A DNA stretch of 64,000 nucleotides, from NCBI RefSeq assembly GCF_003858455.1, contig NZ_RQZF01000001.1, positions 310,001 to 374,000 of the forward strand, written 5' to 3'. Numbering within the stretch: the first letter of the stretch is position 1; each line of letters starts with the position of its first letter. A program made the position numbers and the translations under genes. The DNA comes from Schaalia canis. Lineage in GTDB: Bacteria > Actinomycetota > Actinomycetes > Actinomycetales > Actinomycetaceae. Below are positions 44,656-52,414 of the stretch, piece by piece. The notes beneath the pieces were generated by a model that made no database searches, was not told the DNA's origin, and worked only from the letters and a program-made list of their open reading frames with translations.

Positions 44656-46026
44656 TCAGTCTGTGACAGGCTGGAGACCTCGCAAGACGCCGTTAAAGGC
44701 TTCCGTTGAGGACGGATGCGTCCAGATGCCATCACGCAGATCAGCCACAGTACCCCCCATGCGCATACACAGGGCCACGATATTAATGAGCTCTTGAGAG
44801 TCCACACTATGCAGGGCTGCACCCAGGATCACGTTGGAATCAGCATCCACGATGAACTTCATCATGCCTGCGGTCTTGCCCAAGATTTTCGGCCGAGGCA
44901 TGACAGGAATCTTCGCCACTGGCGCCGAGGCAACCGCTACGCGCACGCCCGCCTTCAGGGCCTCGGCCTCGCTGATCCCAACAACAGAAAGTGGCGGATC
45001 AATGAAAGCCGTCCACGGCACAGCCACACGATCTTGGCGGTTACGGCGCCCCTCCCCTATCAGGACATCGCGGACAATGCGGTAATCATCGTAGGAAATA
45101 TAGGTGAACTGCGGGCCGCCATTGACGTCACCCACAGCAAAGATGTGCTCAACGGAGGTGCGCAGTTGGTCGTCCACGCGCACAAAACCACGTTCGTCAC
45201 AGTCAACGCCTGCAGCTTCGAGATTCAGCTCAGCTGTAGCGGGAACGCGGCCCACCGCGATAAGGACTGCATCGGTTTCAATGTCGCCCTCTGACGTGTG
45301 GACGCGCAGTGCCGAACCATCCTGGCTAATTGACTCCACGGCGGTGTTCATCCGAATCTGCACACCTGCGGCAGTGAGACTCTCTTCAACGGAGGTCGCC
45401 ACGTCACGATCCACACGGCGGATGAACACCTCGCCCGGGTCAGTAACTGTCACCTGAGCACCAAAGTTGGCGAACATCGAGGCGAACTCCAGGCCAATGA
45501 AACCCGCGCCAACGATCAACAGGCGTGAGGGGAAGGGCTCGGCATGTTGAATGGTGGTCGAATCGTAGACGCCAGACAGGTCCGCTCCTGGAATATCCAG
45601 GGCGCGCGGGATCGTCCCCGTGTTGATGACGATGGTGTCAGCGGTGATGTCCAGCTCTTCCTCGTTGTGGCCGGGCTCGACGGGGCTTACTCGGACAGTG
45701 TGAGGATCAACGAATGACGCCTGTCCGTCAAAGAGGGCGACCTTGCCGTCCAGCATGGCGTAGTTGGCGGCACGCAGAGCGCTAATGAGCGTGTCGCGTT
45801 CAGCAACGGCGGCGGCGAAGTACTGGGCGGGGTCGTCGCTCTGGCGGCGTTCCTCCGCTGAGGTGACGAGGTCTTTCGTTGGCACGCAGCCCACGTTGAT
45901 GCAGGTTCCGCCGTACATGCTAGAAGAGCGCTCCACGAGGGCCACGCGCTGGCCCTGTGCCGCAAGGTCTGCCGCGAGGCTCTTGCCTGCCTTACCCCAC
46001 CCAAGGATGACAACATCGAAGTGCAT
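44656..46026 (-). CDS. RclA-like pyridine-nucleotide-disulfide oxidoreductase
   Basis: A 456-residue FAD flavoprotein of the disulfide reductase family. The FAD motif is VVILGWGKAGKSLAADLA; the redox disulfide is GGTCINVGCVPTK (Cys42, Cys47); a NAD(P) Rossmann unit starts at LLIVGAGFIGLEFASMFANF; and the dimerisation domain ends DGIWTHPSSTEAFNGVL. The N-terminus closely follows the pattern of E. coli RclA (GKAG, then SMYGGTCIN), which uses NADPH to reduce Cu(II) under reactive-chlorine stress. MerA or lipoamide dehydrogenase are less likely, as the C-terminal metal cysteines and HxxxxE pattern are absent or altered. AGGAAGG precedes the ATG. The gene stands alone. Confidence 0.84.
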   Translation of the reverse strand: MHFDVVILGWGKAGKSLAADLAAQGQRVALVERSSSMYGGTCINVGCVPTKDLVTSAEERRQSDDPAQYFAAAVAERDTLISALRAANYAMLDGKVALFDGQASFVDPHTVRVSPVEPGHNEEELDITADTIVINTGTIPRALDIPGADLSGVYDSTTIQHAEPFPSRLLIVGAGFIGLEFASMFANFGAQVTVTDPGEVFIRRVDRDVATSVEESLTAAGVQIRMNTAVESISQDGSALRVHTSEGDIETDAVLIAVGRVPATAELNLEAAGVDCDERGFVRVDDQLRTSVEHIFAVGDVNGGPQFTYISYDDYRIVRDVLIGEGRRNRQDRVAVPWTAFIDPPLSVVGISEAEALKAGVRVAVASAPVAKIPVMPRPKILGKTAGMMKFIVDADSNVILGAALHSVDSQELINIVALCMRMGGTVADLRDGIWTHPSSTEAFNGVLRGLQPVTD

Positions 46027-46118
46027 AGGAAACCTTCCTAAAGAATGTGCTTCCTACACCTTAATCGGTGGACCAGTTGAGGGCGCGGGCATCGCCCTCA
46101 TCGGCTACTCGCGATGTT

Positions 46119-46751
46119 TCACCAGGGGCACAAGTGAAAAATTTCGCCTTGTTGTTTGCCCGACCAAAATCCGCTCTTACGAAGCTCTTCCATCGGCGAC
46201 CACACGTTGCCCCCAGCTAGGACGTCTTCGATGTACTTTTCTCGGGTGGGTAGCTCTGAAATCTCTCCACCTTCTTTGGCCACACAGCGGCGAAAATCCT
46301 CTAAACGGGCGTATTCCTCTGCGAGATATTCGCGAGTGAGTTCAGGGCTCTGTGGCCATGGTGCAGAGAAGTCTAGACAGGCTTTCTCATCTTCAAACTT
46401 CTCTGCTTCTTGGCCAAGTGGAGTCGCTTCCTCAACGATACTTGCAAATGGCGTATATGGGTCATCTACCACTGGGCGCGGCCAACCACGTTCCTCCATG
46501 CAATCAGAGTACTTCTGCGCAGCATCCATAAAAGAATTCTGATACTCCTCATTTGAAGATGCAGGAGGCAGATGTTCTACTTGAGCCCAATAGGAAGAAA
46601 AATCTTGTGGTTGACTTGCGGCGGATTGCGCATTTTGAGACGCAAAAGCAGCGAGTTCATCATGCTTCGCTTCACTTGGGCCATGCTGAGAGCACGCAGA
46701 AAGCAGAACGCTGCATATCGCAATAAAAGAACACATTCTTTGCCGAGTCAT
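46119..46751 (-). CDS. Lipoprotein with four conserved cysteines (paralogue A)
   Basis: A 210-residue exported lipoprotein of unknown function. The lipobox LLSAC ends the signal peptide and a Ser/Gln-rich linker follows. The mature domain holds four cysteines in the segments YSDCMEERGWP, DEKACLDF, DFRRCVAKEGG and the C-terminal IFHLCPW. The same four segments occur in the next gene, so the two are tandem duplicates and probably form two disulfides each. The ATG at 46751 has GGTGG 7 bases upstream; a TTG at 46766 is less likely. It starts 15 bases after the upstream paralogue, so both are one transcript. Confidence 0.68.
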   Translation of the reverse strand: MTRQRMCSFIAICSVLLSACSQHGPSEAKHDELAAFASQNAQSAASQPQDFSSYWAQVEHLPPASSNEEYQNSFMDAAQKYSDCMEERGWPRPVVDDPYTPFASIVEEATPLGQEAEKFEDEKACLDFSAPWPQSPELTREYLAEEYARLEDFRRCVAKEGGEISELPTREKYIEDVLAGGNVWSPMEELRKSGFWSGKQQGEIFHLCPW

Positions 46752-46766
46752 GCGCAGCACCACCAA

Positions 46767-47393
46767 TCAATACCAGTACGGACAGATCTCATGAAAGCTT
46801 TCAAACATGGAAGGCGTTACTTGCTGTGTCTCGAGGAGTTCCCCCTGAGGGTCCCAATTGATTCTTCCCGATAAGAAGGCGTCAACATAGCTCTCACGCG
46901 AAGGAGGTTCGGCTAACGAATATCCTTCGCGTAAGGCACATTCCCTAAAATCCACCTGTGAAATATACACATTTTCGGCAATATCTCGACTGGCAATAGG
47001 CTCTTGAGGAAATCCATCGGTCTGCTCCTGACATCGGACAAAGGCATCCACATACTCCTTCTCTTGACCCGTCACATCAGGGGAGATGAAGACGACATGA
47101 GGAGAATTAGCTTTCCTTACTTCATGCCCAATCCAGCCAGCTTCATTCAAGCATGCTCCCAACTCCTGCCAGTATGATGTCAGCAAACGATACTGTTCCT
47201 CATATGACGTAGAAGTATGCTGAGAATACCGTCGCACGCTCAACAAGGCATCATCGACATTTACGTCAGGCTCTGAGACATTTTGTTCCGAAGGAGAATA
47301 TTTTGCTAGTGACGAAGGCGAATCGCTACTAGCGGGATTTGCGCATCCAGTTGCCGCCAAGAGCACCAAAACTAGCCAATAACTGCGTTTCAC
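46767..47393 (-). CDS. Lipoprotein with four conserved cysteines (paralogue B)
   Basis: A 208-residue lipoprotein, paralogous to its downstream neighbour. The signal peptide KRSYWLVLVLLAATGC ends in a lipobox (AATGC). The mature part repeats the pattern LGACLNEAGW, AFVRCQEQ, DFRECALREGYSLAEPPSRE and SFHEICPYWY. The segment (P)(T/S)RE.Y(I/V)(E/D).(V/F)L(A/S)G is shared with the other copy. The GTG at 47391-47393 follows GGGGGGAATC and gives a proper signal peptide; an ATG at 47435 adds 14 unlikely residues. The base composition is AT-richer than that of the housekeeping genes in the window, which may indicate transfer. Function unknown. Confidence 0.68.
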   Translation of the reverse strand: MKRSYWLVLVLLAATGCANPASSDSPSSLAKYSPSEQNVSEPDVNVDDALLSVRRYSQHTSTSYEEQYRLLTSYWQELGACLNEAGWIGHEVRKANSPHVVFISPDVTGQEKEYVDAFVRCQEQTDGFPQEPIASRDIAENVYISQVDFRECALREGYSLAEPPSRESYVDAFLSGRINWDPQGELLETQQVTPSMFESFHEICPYWY

Positions 47394-47734
47394 AACGATT
47401 CCCCCCTCGGAACAAATGCCCTCAGAAAACCTCACGGCGTTCCATTCTCACAATAAGTTCGAATATTCTCCAATCGCCCGGACGATCGCGCCTCCCAGGA
47501 CCCTCCACGAGGGCGATCATAAACGGCGCATCACATCCAGCCCTCTCAAAGACGAGAGCATCATGCGAGCGACCCGCATCGATCACGCCCTCAGACCAGA
47601 AAGAGGAGTATGCGTAAACTCGGCGCGCATCCTCTTCCTCTCAGCTTCCAGGAACTCCACGGAGGCATGCAATTTAAGATACCGATAGACTCAGAGGCGG
47701 CACAATACTCAACACAAACCTTTAGGAGACTGCT
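47394..47734. other. Intergenic stretch with a possible gene remnant
   Basis: These 341 bases separate the lipoprotein pair (minus) from the VOC gene (plus). Apart from the possible coding remnant at 47422-47640, no RNA gene or hairpin terminator was seen. The promoters of both flanking units must lie here. Confidence 0.5.
47422..47640 (-). pseudogene. Possible remnant of a protein-coding gene
   Basis: On the minus strand 72 codons read without a stop and carry a coding-like first-position G bias; the segments SFWSEGVIDAGRSHDALVF and RPGDWRIFELIVRMER look protein-like. There is no ATG, the frame begins right after a TGA, and a GTG at the V of EGVIDAG is the only in-frame candidate start. It could be the decayed C-terminal end of a gene, or a short real protein starting at that GTG. 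No family is recognised. Confidence 0.25.
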
Positions 47735-48070
47735 TTGAGGATTATCGCAGTGCGCTACAGCGCCGATACTGCACAGATGCGTCGTTTTTATGCCGCTCTT
47801 GGGCTTTCCCTGAACGAGCACACTGCCTCAGAGGATTGGTCGGAAATACACGGCTCAGGTGGCTACGTCGCTGTGCATAGTCGCTACGCTGATTCCCTTC
47901 CTCGCGATCATGTTGAGTTGTCGCTAGAAACAGATGAGCCGCTCGAAGATGTTCAACATCGCCTCAGCGAAGCTGGTTTCAATGCTGGAGAGATCGTTGA
48001 GGAAGACTTTGGACGCTCACTTCGTGTAGAGGATCCAGAAGGCATGGCACTGCAGATCAACGGCCAGTAA
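47735..48070 (+). CDS. VOC (glyoxalase/dioxygenase-fold) protein
   Basis: A 111-residue protein of the vicinal oxygen chelate superfamily. The pattern RIIAVRYSADTAQMRRFYAALGLSL opens the first beta-alpha-beta unit, and a closing segment DFGRSLRVEDPEGMALQING has the typical D-P-(D/E)-G turn and a possible metal Glu. Such small proteins act as isomerases, resistance proteins or ligand binders, and the reaction cannot be told here. The start is a TTG at 47735-47737, with a strong TTAGGAG site 7 bases upstream; no ATG or GTG with a comparable site is available. Confidence 0.76.
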   Translation: MRIIAVRYSADTAQMRRFYAALGLSLNEHTASEDWSEIHGSGGYVAVHSRYADSLPRDHVELSLETDEPLEDVQHRLSEAGFNAGEIVEEDFGRSLRVEDPEGMALQINGQ

Positions 48071-48425
48071 GCACCGCTAAACCGTTCCTCTATGTCAGGA
48101 AAATAGCGAATGTCGCTAATATGAGAGATCCCGCTCGGTACAACCGAGCGGGATTTGATTTTATCGAGAGGGCAGCAAGGAACACGTAAACACCCCGACT
48201 GTGAGGTCACCCGGCACAGTCATGGATTGACGCCACATTCCTATCCGCCGAGAGCCCACAAGCACCATCAAACCCAACGCACAAACACTCAAGCGTAAAA
48301 ATCGACGGCATCGTCGCCACCCTCACGGCATAAAGGGCACCACCCTATGCAACAACACAACCGGCGAAAGCGCCTATCCCAGCCGTTGGCTACTGGCTTT
48401 GTGAACCTTGTGTGAGAGATGAGGG
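48071..48425. other. Intergenic stretch after the VOC gene
   Basis: These 355 bases between two converging genes hold the VOC terminator (48128-48159). The remaining roughly 260 bases show no convincing open frame on either strand. Short protein-like runs broken by stops could be remains of decayed DNA, but nothing identifiable. Confidence 0.45.
48128..48159 (+). terminator. Terminator of the VOC gene
   Basis: ATCCCGCTCGG pairs with CCGAGCGGGAT (11 bases) around TACAA, followed by TTGATTTTA, 57 bases after the stop codon. Confidence 0.8.
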
Positions 48426-49055
48426 TCAGAACTCTTTCTTTGCCATGATTGCTCTACTCGTCAGTAAAGATACCAATGTGACTCCAAGGGCACCAGCCAT
48501 AAGAGTTGCAGCACTGACGAACACTGGAAGAGTAAGAAACCTGGTGAGCGAAACGTAGAGTATTTCCTTATTATCGTTGAGGAATCCTGAAGCTACGAAG
48601 ACAAGAATGAACAGCACAACGAGAAATAGTTTAGCTTTTTCAGGACCAAACTTATAGAACAGTGGAAGCTGAATTGCGTTTAGTATGAGTGTGAGCGCGA
48701 ACGAGGCAGTGGCAAATACCATCGCCTCTCGCCACATCAAAAATGTTGTCAAAACCGCTATAACACCCGTAGCGATGAAAGCTACAACACCTAAGATTAT
48801 GAGGGCTAAGTAGTTGACGTCAACGAGCTGGTTGCGGGTGATCGGTCCGACAAGAAGCGTGCGATTCACATGTGATTCGGCATCACGAGCGAAGACCGCC
48901 GTGAAGTACAAAGTGCCGATCATAGCAAAAAAGAAAAGGAAAATGAGCGGCTCGCGCATGTAGATGCCCGCCCCTGCCAGCGCGAGGCCGATACCGGCAA
49001 GAATGAGCAAGTAGTTGCGGTTGACGGTGAGATCTTTATATAACACGGCGTTCAT
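48426..49055 (-). CDS. ABC-2 type permease of the YtrA-controlled operon
   Basis: A 209-residue inner-membrane protein with six predicted helices, the membrane partner of the ATPase encoded immediately upstream. It starts MNAVLYKDLTVNRNYLLILA, with ALVLYKD-like N-terminal features of small ABC-2 permeases; the other hydrophobic stretches are evenly spaced. The ATG at 49055 overlaps the ATPase stop codon (TAATG) and follows AGGGGAG. This GntR-ATPase-permease arrangement is common in Firmicutes and Actinobacteria for lantibiotic or cell-envelope-stress exporters. The substrate is unknown. Confidence 0.78.
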   Translation of the reverse strand: MNAVLYKDLTVNRNYLLILAGIGLALAGAGIYMREPLIFLFFFAMIGTLYFTAVFARDAESHVNRTLLVGPITRNQLVDVNYLALIILGVVAFIATGVIAVLTTFLMWREAMVFATASFALTLILNAIQLPLFYKFGPEKAKLFLVVLFILVFVASGFLNDNKEILYVSLTRFLTLPVFVSAATLMAGALGVTLVSLLTSRAIMAKKEF

Positions 49056-49897
49056 TATTTCTCCCCTTTGATGGTGTAGATCATGATGTCTTCGATCGTC
49101 GGCCTGCCAGCCTGGCAACCGGGGGGAACAGCCTCGGCACGCATGATCAACTCTTGGCCAAACTCATGTCGACGTCTCCCGAGAATTTGGCTGCTGTCAA
49201 TGTGGTCGGCTTGCGCGTTGGTCAGTGATGCTAGTCGCCACGAATCGAGCAGCTCATCCTTTTGCTCAATGAACTTCATCTGGCCTTCATGGATGAATGC
49301 GACATAATCGGCCGCTTTATCAATATCAGAGACGATGTGAGATGAAAAGAGAATCGAGTGAGTAGGGTCCTGGATAAACTCGAGCATAATATCGAGCACC
49401 TCGTCTCGAACCACCGGATCAAGTCCACTTGTCGCTTCATCGAAGATCAATAGCTCAGCATTATGAGAAAGGGCTATCGCTAAGCCCAGTTTCATACGCA
49501 TCCCCCGAGAGAGCTCACTCACCTTCTTCGTTGCCGAAAGGTTAAAGCGCTGGCAGTAGTCGCCAAAGGCCCGTTCATCCCAATTCCTGTACAGCCGTTG
49601 ACCAAACTTCGCAGCATTAGCGACTGTGAAGACGCTCGGAAGACTAATATCGTCAAAGACCACGCCGATTCGTTCACGTGGAGCTGAATTACTAGGAGTG
49701 GCAGGCTCACCAAGTACATTGACCTGTCCAGCGTCTGGGGTTAACAATCCAAGGATTAGCCGGATAGTTGTGGACTTTCCTGCACCATTTTCGCCAACAA
49801 GACCAACAATTGCCCCTCGGGGAACATGAAGGTCAATCGGGCCGAGAGTGAAGTCAGGGTAAGACTTTACGAGTCCGATGATATCGATACTATTCAT
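49055..49897 (-). CDS. ABC transporter ATP-binding protein of the YtrA-controlled operon
   Basis: A 280-residue ABC ATPase, similar to the BcrA/YtrB export group. The Walker A is GENGAGKST, the signature is the variant LSRGMRMKLGLAIAL (Arg instead of Gly after Ser), the Walker B is LLIFDEATSGLD and the switch His is in LFSSHIVSDI. About 60 C-terminal residues extend beyond the ATPase core, as in this subfamily. The ATG at 49897 is 6 bases after AGGAG and lies within the last codons of the GntR gene (8-base overlap), so the operon order is regulator, ATPase, permease. Confidence 0.85.
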   Translation of the reverse strand: MNSIDIIGLVKSYPDFTLGPIDLHVPRGAIVGLVGENGAGKSTTIRLILGLLTPDAGQVNVLGEPATPSNSAPRERIGVVFDDISLPSVFTVANAAKFGQRLYRNWDERAFGDYCQRFNLSATKKVSELSRGMRMKLGLAIALSHNAELLIFDEATSGLDPVVRDEVLDIMLEFIQDPTHSILFSSHIVSDIDKAADYVAFIHEGQMKFIEQKDELLDSWRLASLTNAQADHIDSSQILGRRRHEFGQELIMRAEAVPPGCQAGRPTIEDIMIYTIKGEK

Positions 49898-50267
49898 CTT
49901 CAACTCCTAATAAATCGATCAGATCTTTCAAGTCGGCGGCGGTTAAGCCCGCCGCCGCAGCTGAATCCAGTGCAGCTTGCAGGTACTGCTCCACTTGGCG
50001 ACGATATTCCTCTTTCAACAGCTCAGTAGTCTTCGACGCCACATAACTACCCCGGCCCTGCATTGAATCGATGAAGCCTTCAAGCTCCAACTCGTCATAG
50101 GCGCGCTTCGTCGTTATCACAGACACTCGCAATTGTGCTGCCAACCGACGAATCGACGGCATCTTTTCACCAGGATTAAGTTGACCGTTAATAATCGCAG
50201 CCTTGATCTGATCCTTGATCTGAGCATAAATCGGCTGCGAGCTCGCATTGCTCACTACGATATCCAT
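49890..50267 (-). CDS. GntR-family repressor, YtrA subfamily
   Basis: A 125-residue DNA-binding regulator. A winged-helix domain covers residues 8-75 (PIYAQIKDQIKAAIINGQLN, then MPSIRRLAAQLRVSVITTKRAYDELE and GFIDSMQGRGSYVA) and is followed by only a short helical tail (EEYRRQVEQYLQAALDSA), which defines the YtrA subgroup. It is the first gene of the ABC operon and probably represses it, binding the inverted repeat directly upstream. The ATG at 50267 follows AGGAGG by 5 bases; a GTG two codons earlier is less likely. Confidence 0.87.
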   Translation of the reverse strand: MDIVVSNASSQPIYAQIKDQIKAAIINGQLNPGEKMPSIRRLAAQLRVSVITTKRAYDELELEGFIDSMQGRGSYVASKTTELLKEEYRRQVEQYLQAALDSAAAAGLTAADLKDLIDLLGVEDE

Positions 50268-50641
50268 CCACACCTCCTACTGTTCATAGTGTATATGAAC
50301 AGTAGGATTTTAGGAAGAGGAGAATCACCATGGCCCACCACTCTCCTGCCCACGTAGGACTTCACAGAGGCGAGCTGCTTTGAAGTGAGTCACACAGCCT
50401 GAACTCGAAGGCCACTTGGCCCATAGTGGTGCCCCAGTGCGCCCATGGATGATAAATACCATTCATGAGCACCAAGAGTCCGCAGGTAGCATGGCTCCAA
50501 GTCGTGAGCGAGTTGATGATGAACAAGAACCTCATCGACTGTGATGTGCGACTATATCGGGTGCTCATCAATCGCCCCATGATTGCCATGGAAGGCAGCG
50601 TGAAAGTGGGGTTCTAGGACGGGTTTTAGTCAGCGCCGCGC
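50268..50641. other. Stretch between YtrA operon and FGE-like gene
   Basis: These 374 bases hold the YtrA-type inverted repeat (50277-50305). On the plus strand, GAAGAGGAGAATCACC precedes an ATG at 50330 that opens only 17 codons (to 50383, MAHHSPAHVGLHRGELL). A further short frame runs from 50465 to 50617 (50 residues, begins MSTKSPQVAWLQVV) without a ribosome binding site. Neither is recognised; they may be remnants of a divergent gene. Confidence 0.4.
50277..50305. promoter_or_regulatory. Inverted-repeat operator of the GntR/YtrA operon
   Basis: CTACTGTTCATA, a 5-base centre and TATGAACAGTAG form a perfect 12-base inverted repeat directly upstream of the GntR start codon, overlapping its ribosome binding site region. 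This is the expected place and form for an autoregulatory YtrA-type operator. Confidence 0.75.
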
Positions 50642-51382
50642 TTATGGCTCGATGCTACGAACGATCCGAAAACCTAGGTCTTCTGCGGCAAAGTTTGGGA
50701 AACTCTTTCGTCTCGATGTCGCTCCACACGCCCGTGCTTCACTCAAATAGCTGCCACCTCTAAACACTCGATAGTTCCCGTATCTATCTGTGTCGTAGAG
50801 GTCGAAACACCATTCCCAAACGTTTCCGATCATGTCAAAGAGACCAAATTGGTTTGGGAGCTTGGCAGCAACCTCATGCAACTCACCGTCTGAGTTATCT
50901 TCGTGCCATGCGATCTCGTCAAGGTCACCGTATCGATAGCCAGTCGTCATCCCTCTGCATGCAAATTGCCATTCCGCATCAGTTGGCAGACGAAAGCCCC
51001 GACTACCAGCACGAATATCAACGTTGTCTGGTTTGTCTCCGATTACGTAGACGGGGTCGAACCCGGCCAACTCTGACAAGTGATTGCAAAAAATGACCGA
51101 GTCGATCCAACTAATGTTCGCCACGGGAGCAGAAGTTGCTGCATCACTAGCCCTCTCCCCCATCACGCTGCAGTAGAGCTCATTTGTCACTGGGGTGCTC
51201 AACATCGCGAATGAGGCAAGCTCAATCTGGCACTCACGCACCACCTTTGCTTTGTGTGTGCCAGGCATAGCCATTAGATAGTTCGAACTAATCCACTTTT
51301 GTGGGTCGACGAAGTCTCTCACCAATTCGATGCCTGCGGGAACAACAACCATGCTGGCTTCAACATGCTCGACAATGCTCAT
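50642..51382 (-). CDS. Formylglycine-generating-enzyme-like (SUMF1-fold) protein
   Basis: A 246-residue soluble protein of the FGE-sulfatase/SUMF1 family. Conserved features are PVTNELYCSVMGE, VANISWIDSVIFCNHLSE, GFRLPTDAEWQFACRGMTTG, GLFDMIGNVWEWCFDLYD and VFRGGSYLSEARACGATSRR. In true FGEs the segment after RGGS is a W-L-C-x4-C pair binding Cu(I); here the first Cys is Ser (YLSEARAC), so formylglycine formation is unlikely and another role (nonheme-iron or binding function) must be considered. No sulfatase is found nearby. The ATG at 51382 follows GGAAG by 6 bases. It is AT-richer than the housekeeping genes. Confidence 0.8.
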   Translation of the reverse strand: MSIVEHVEASMVVVPAGIELVRDFVDPQKWISSNYLMAMPGTHKAKVVRECQIELASFAMLSTPVTNELYCSVMGERASDAATSAPVANISWIDSVIFCNHLSELAGFDPVYVIGDKPDNVDIRAGSRGFRLPTDAEWQFACRGMTTGYRYGDLDEIAWHEDNSDGELHEVAAKLPNQFGLFDMIGNVWEWCFDLYDTDRYGNYRVFRGGSYLSEARACGATSRRKSFPNFAAEDLGFRIVRSIEP

Positions 51383-51545
51383 TTGAACTTCCAACCCGAC
51401 ATCCAGTGGCTGCTCACTTTTAGATCATGCTCCCAGCGACTCTCAAACCTGCTTGATCCAGCTATCTTTGCACGCGGCCAGCAGGAAAAAGTAGCCTTTA
51501 CGAGCAGTCAGGGCTTCACTACGGAGTGAAGTACGAAACAAAAAA

Positions 51546-51563
51546 CTACCTTCGTGAAGGTAG
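51546..51563 (-). terminator. Terminator of tRNA-Ala
   Basis: CTACCTT pairs with AAGGTAG around a 4-base loop and is followed on the minus strand by TTTTTTGTT, 20 bases beyond the tRNA 3' end. Confidence 0.8.
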
Positions 51564-51582
51564 ATCACAAAGGTAGTCCTAA

Positions 51583-51658
51583 TGGTGGAGCTAAGGGGAT
51601 TCGAACCCCTGACCTCTTCCATGCCATGGAAGCGCGCTACCAACTGCGCCATAGCCCC
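51583..51658 (-). tRNA. tRNA-Ala (anticodon GGC)
   Basis: A 76-base tRNA on the minus strand with encoded CCA. The acceptor arms are GGGGCTA and TAGCTCC (one G-T pair), the D arm contains AGTTGGTAGC, the anticodon stem CTTCC/GGAAG encloses the loop ATGGCAT (anticodon GGC, reads GCC), and the T arm is AGGGGTTCGAATCCCCT. Its 3' end faces the AT-richer accessory region at 46-51 kb. Confidence 0.95.
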
Positions 51659-51816
51659 GTATTCTTTTCATCCCGGAACCTCTGCCTTCGCGTCGTTCCC
51701 GGCGACTAGAAAAGAATAGCGTGCCCGCAGTGGAGATTCCAAATCGGCACGGTGTGCGGGTTACCACACTACCTTCTTCAGGCTCTCCCACCGGCAAAAC
51801 ATGAGCTCACGATGGC

Positions 51817-52188
51817 TTAGCGCACCGCCTGCGGTTCAAGGTGACGCACAGGCACATCCCCCCAGAGTTTTTCGAGCGCGTAGTATTCCCGGTCCTCATC
51901 AATCAGGACATGAACAACCAAATCCCCATAGTCAACGAGGATCCAGCGCCCCTCTGTGCGGCCTTCAATGCGTGCAGGACGCATGTGGAGCTTGAGTGCG
52001 ACCTCGTCCATGATATTTTCAGCGATGGCGCGCACTTGGCGATCTGTTGGCGCTGAGGCGACAAAGAAAGCATCAGCAAGAGCCATACGGTCCCCCACTT
52101 CAATGAGGACGGGGTCGGTAGCAATCTTGTCGCTGGCGGCTTTCGTGACAGTGTCAATCAGTTCGGCCAGTTGAGTATCACGGGTCAT
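51817..52188 (-). CDS. rsfS: Ribosome silencing factor
   Basis: A 123-residue RsfS (DUF143/Iojap) protein that binds ribosomal protein L14 and blocks subunit joining during starvation. It shows AADAFF-type core ALADAFFVASAPTDRQVRAI, then GRTEGRWILVDYGDLVVHVL and REYYALEKLWGD, all family hallmarks. The ATG at 52188 is chosen (GAGGTGG upstream and a family-like MTRDTQLAELID start); an ATG at 52212, with AAAGGA 11 bases upstream, would add eight residues. It follows nadD, as in most Actinobacteria, with a 226-base gap that shows no gene. Confidence 0.92.
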   Translation of the reverse strand: MTRDTQLAELIDTVTKAASDKIATDPVLIEVGDRMALADAFFVASAPTDRQVRAIAENIMDEVALKLHMRPARIEGRTEGRWILVDYGDLVVHVLIDEDREYYALEKLWGDVPVRHLEPQAVR

Positions 52189-52414
52189 AGGATCCACCTC
52201 AGGGTTAGTCATTTCTGCGTGTTCCTTTCATAGTCTGTCACTGCGCTTCGCTGCTCGTCTCAGGAGAGAATGAGGAAAGAAAGCCCACCTCAAAAATGAC
52301 CTAAGACACAAGTCCCGCCCGTCGTCCCTAAGTCCCGTCCGGCAGGGGTTTTTCTAGGACGTGTGGCCCCTTCTCGCGCAGGAGCCCTCACCGTCGACAG
52401 TCGGGCACAGCAGG

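Noticed and set aside
47390-47404. Third sequence resembling the Zur-like site (TCACAACGATTCCCC)
   Set aside because: It matches the reverse complement of the first site at 12 of 15 positions but has no palindromic symmetry and overlaps the start codon and ribosome binding site of a lipoprotein gene, so chance similarity is more likely.
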